From Actinomycetota bacterium (GTDB lineage: Bacteria; Actinomycetota; Acidimicrobiia; Acidimicrobiales; UBA8592): a stretch of 6,221 nucleotides of DNA. Of the stretch, positions 5,659 through 6,221 are shown in pieces. The position numbers were made by a program, and so were the translations under genes. The notes beneath the pieces are model-generated. The model was not told the DNA's origin, did not search any database, and saw nothing but the letters and a program-made list of their open reading frames with translations. The stretch lies in NCBI GenBank assembly GCA_002712415.1, contig PATO01000006.1, forward strand, positions 44,467-50,687, given 5' to 3'. Position 1 is the first letter of the stretch. Each line of letters begins with the position of its first letter.

Positions 5659-5662
5659 GGAG
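5659..5662 (+). promoter_or_regulatory. Shine-Dalgarno deciding the start of the ABM-domain gene
   Basis: GGAG lies 5 nt before the ATG at 5668 and only 2 nt before the adjacent ATG at 5665, so 5668 has the better spacing. In-frame upstream starts (ATG 5614, GTG 5611) lack such a site and would add residues unlike the domain. Confidence 0.5.
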
Positions 5663-5667
5663 ACATG

Positions 5668-6221
5668 ATGATTATTATTACTGCAACATTCGTTTTAGCG
5701 AACCCTGAGTCAAGACCGGAGGCTGTTACGAAGGCTATTCCGCTCCAGCAAGCTACGAGGGATGGAGAACCAGGTTGCGAAGCGTATGTGTTCTCTCCTG
5801 ACCCAGCTGAGGCAAATAAGGTAGCCGTATACGAGTTGTGGAAGGACAGAGATAGCCTTCATGCTCATTTTGACCACGAAAATTACTTCAATATGGGCTC
5901 AATGTTTGGAGAGATTGGTTTAGCAGGAGCTGAAAGCAAAAAATGGAGAGTCACCGCTTGTGAGCCTGTCTACGATGAAACACCTCGCGCAAGAGCTGAT
6001 TTCTTTTCTGAGGATGAACAAGCTCCTGAAGATCCGATAATCGTTGCAGGCTATATTGATCTTCATGATCCATCTGAAAGAGACGATCTCCTAGCAGAAT
6101 CAAGTTCATTGCAACTTGCTACAAGGAATGAAGAGCCTGGCTGTCAAATGTATGTGTTTTCAGCAGATCCTTGCAGAGATGAACGTATTGCAGTTGTTGA
6201 AATTTGGGATAACTATGATTC
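5668..6221 (+). CDS. Tandem ABM-domain protein (putative quinol monooxygenase-like), C-terminus cut by window edge
   Basis: The frame is open from 5668 to the window end (184 codons visible), so the C-terminus is missing. Two copies of the antibiotic biosynthesis monooxygenase (ABM, YgiN-like) ferredoxin-fold domain are visible. The first runs from residue 2 (IIITATFVLANPESR) to about 95, with EPGCEAYVFSPDP and the hallmark YELWKDRDSLHAHFDHENY (W58, H67). An acidic linker of about 30 residues follows. The second starts near residue 124 (IIVAGYIDLHDPSER), repeats EPGCQMYVFSADP and VVEIWDNYD, and is cut. ABM proteins usually dimerise, so two domains in one chain form a built-in dimer. Members oxygenate quinols or polyketides without a metal or cofactor, or degrade haem; the activity here is unknown. 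It is divergent from the DUF1295 operon across 87 bp. ATG 5665 is equally in frame. Confidence 0.82.
   Translation, partial: MIIITATFVLANPESRPEAVTKAIPLQQATRDGEPGCEAYVFSPDPAEANKVAVYELWKDRDSLHAHFDHENYFNMGSMFGEIGLAGAESKKWRVTACEPVYDETPRARADFFSEDEQAPEDPIIVAGYIDLHDPSERDDLLAESSSLQLATRNEEPGCQMYVFSADPCRDERIAVVEIWDNYD
5671..6221 (+). repeat. Internal gene duplication with a 366-bp period
   Basis: The two ABM domains align without a gap at an offset of exactly 366 bp (122 codons) from about 5701/6067 to the window edge. LQQATRDGEPGCEAYVFSPDP (codons from 5743) corresponds to LQLATRNEEPGCQMYVFSADP (codons from 6109), and the following VAVYELW to IAVVEIW. DNA identity is still visible in places, such as TATGTGTT in both copies, but is well diverged. 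This indicates an old duplication. Confidence 0.75.

Noticed and set aside
5614..5667. Longer start (ATG 5614 or GTG 5611) for the ABM gene
   Set aside because: No ribosome binding site precedes it, and the added residues precede the natural first strand of the domain. GGAG at 5659-5662 supports 5668.
1..6221. A CRISPR array, insertion sequence, attachment site or riboswitch
   Set aside because: Read on both strands, no regular short repeats, transposase motifs, direct repeat of the tRNA 3' end or known aptamer core was seen.

Overview
The window looks like ordinary chromosomal DNA of a free-living actinobacterium, most likely a moderate-GC, uncultured-type lineage related to Acidimicrobiia. 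This is inferred from gene content. There are two enzyme families typical of coenzyme F420 users (a PPOX-type split-barrel protein and an Rv2161c-type LLM oxidoreductase). The inositol-phosphatase-like protein and the YbaK-like protein belong to subfamilies I associate with actinobacteria. Several genes lack a Shine-Dalgarno but have a TAnnnT box 6-7 nt before the ATG, as in leaderless transcription. No mobile element, CRISPR array or phage gene is visible.

Layout. At 1-167 (minus) is the 5' part of a PPOX-class flavin/F420-binding protein, cut by the window edge. It is divergent from an inositol-monophosphatase-family gene (271-1008, plus). That gene converges, with only 3 bp between stops, on a formylglycine-type sulfatase (1012-2511, minus). 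The sulfatase has a recognisable promoter (2518-2546) overlapped by a 14-bp dyad. Upstream on the same strand lie tRNA-Val(UAC) (2620-2693), two inverted repeats, and a YbaK/EbsC-family gene (2799-3284). A 511-bp gap (3285-3795) follows. It holds a probable frameshifted remnant of a small membrane protein (plus) and a stem-loop just after the next gene's stop. Then come an LLM-class F420-dependent oxidoreductase (3796-4674) and a DUF1295 membrane reductase-like gene (4675-5580). These two abut (TAAATG) and almost certainly form a translationally coupled operon. From 5668 a plus-strand gene with two tandem antibiotic-biosynthesis-monooxygenase (ABM) domains runs off the right edge.

The genes do not form one obvious pathway. 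The best-supported functional unit is the DUF1295-LLM pair: a membrane reductase-like protein and a soluble F420-dependent oxidoreductase, suggesting reduction or oxidation of a lipid-like compound. The points most worth a second look are the remnant gene with breaks at T-runs, the D-Q/D-H metal site of the sulfatase, the replaced lysine in the YbaK-like protein, the repeated leaderless promoter pattern and the exact 366-bp ABM duplication. I found no convincing evidence of a previously undescribed system.
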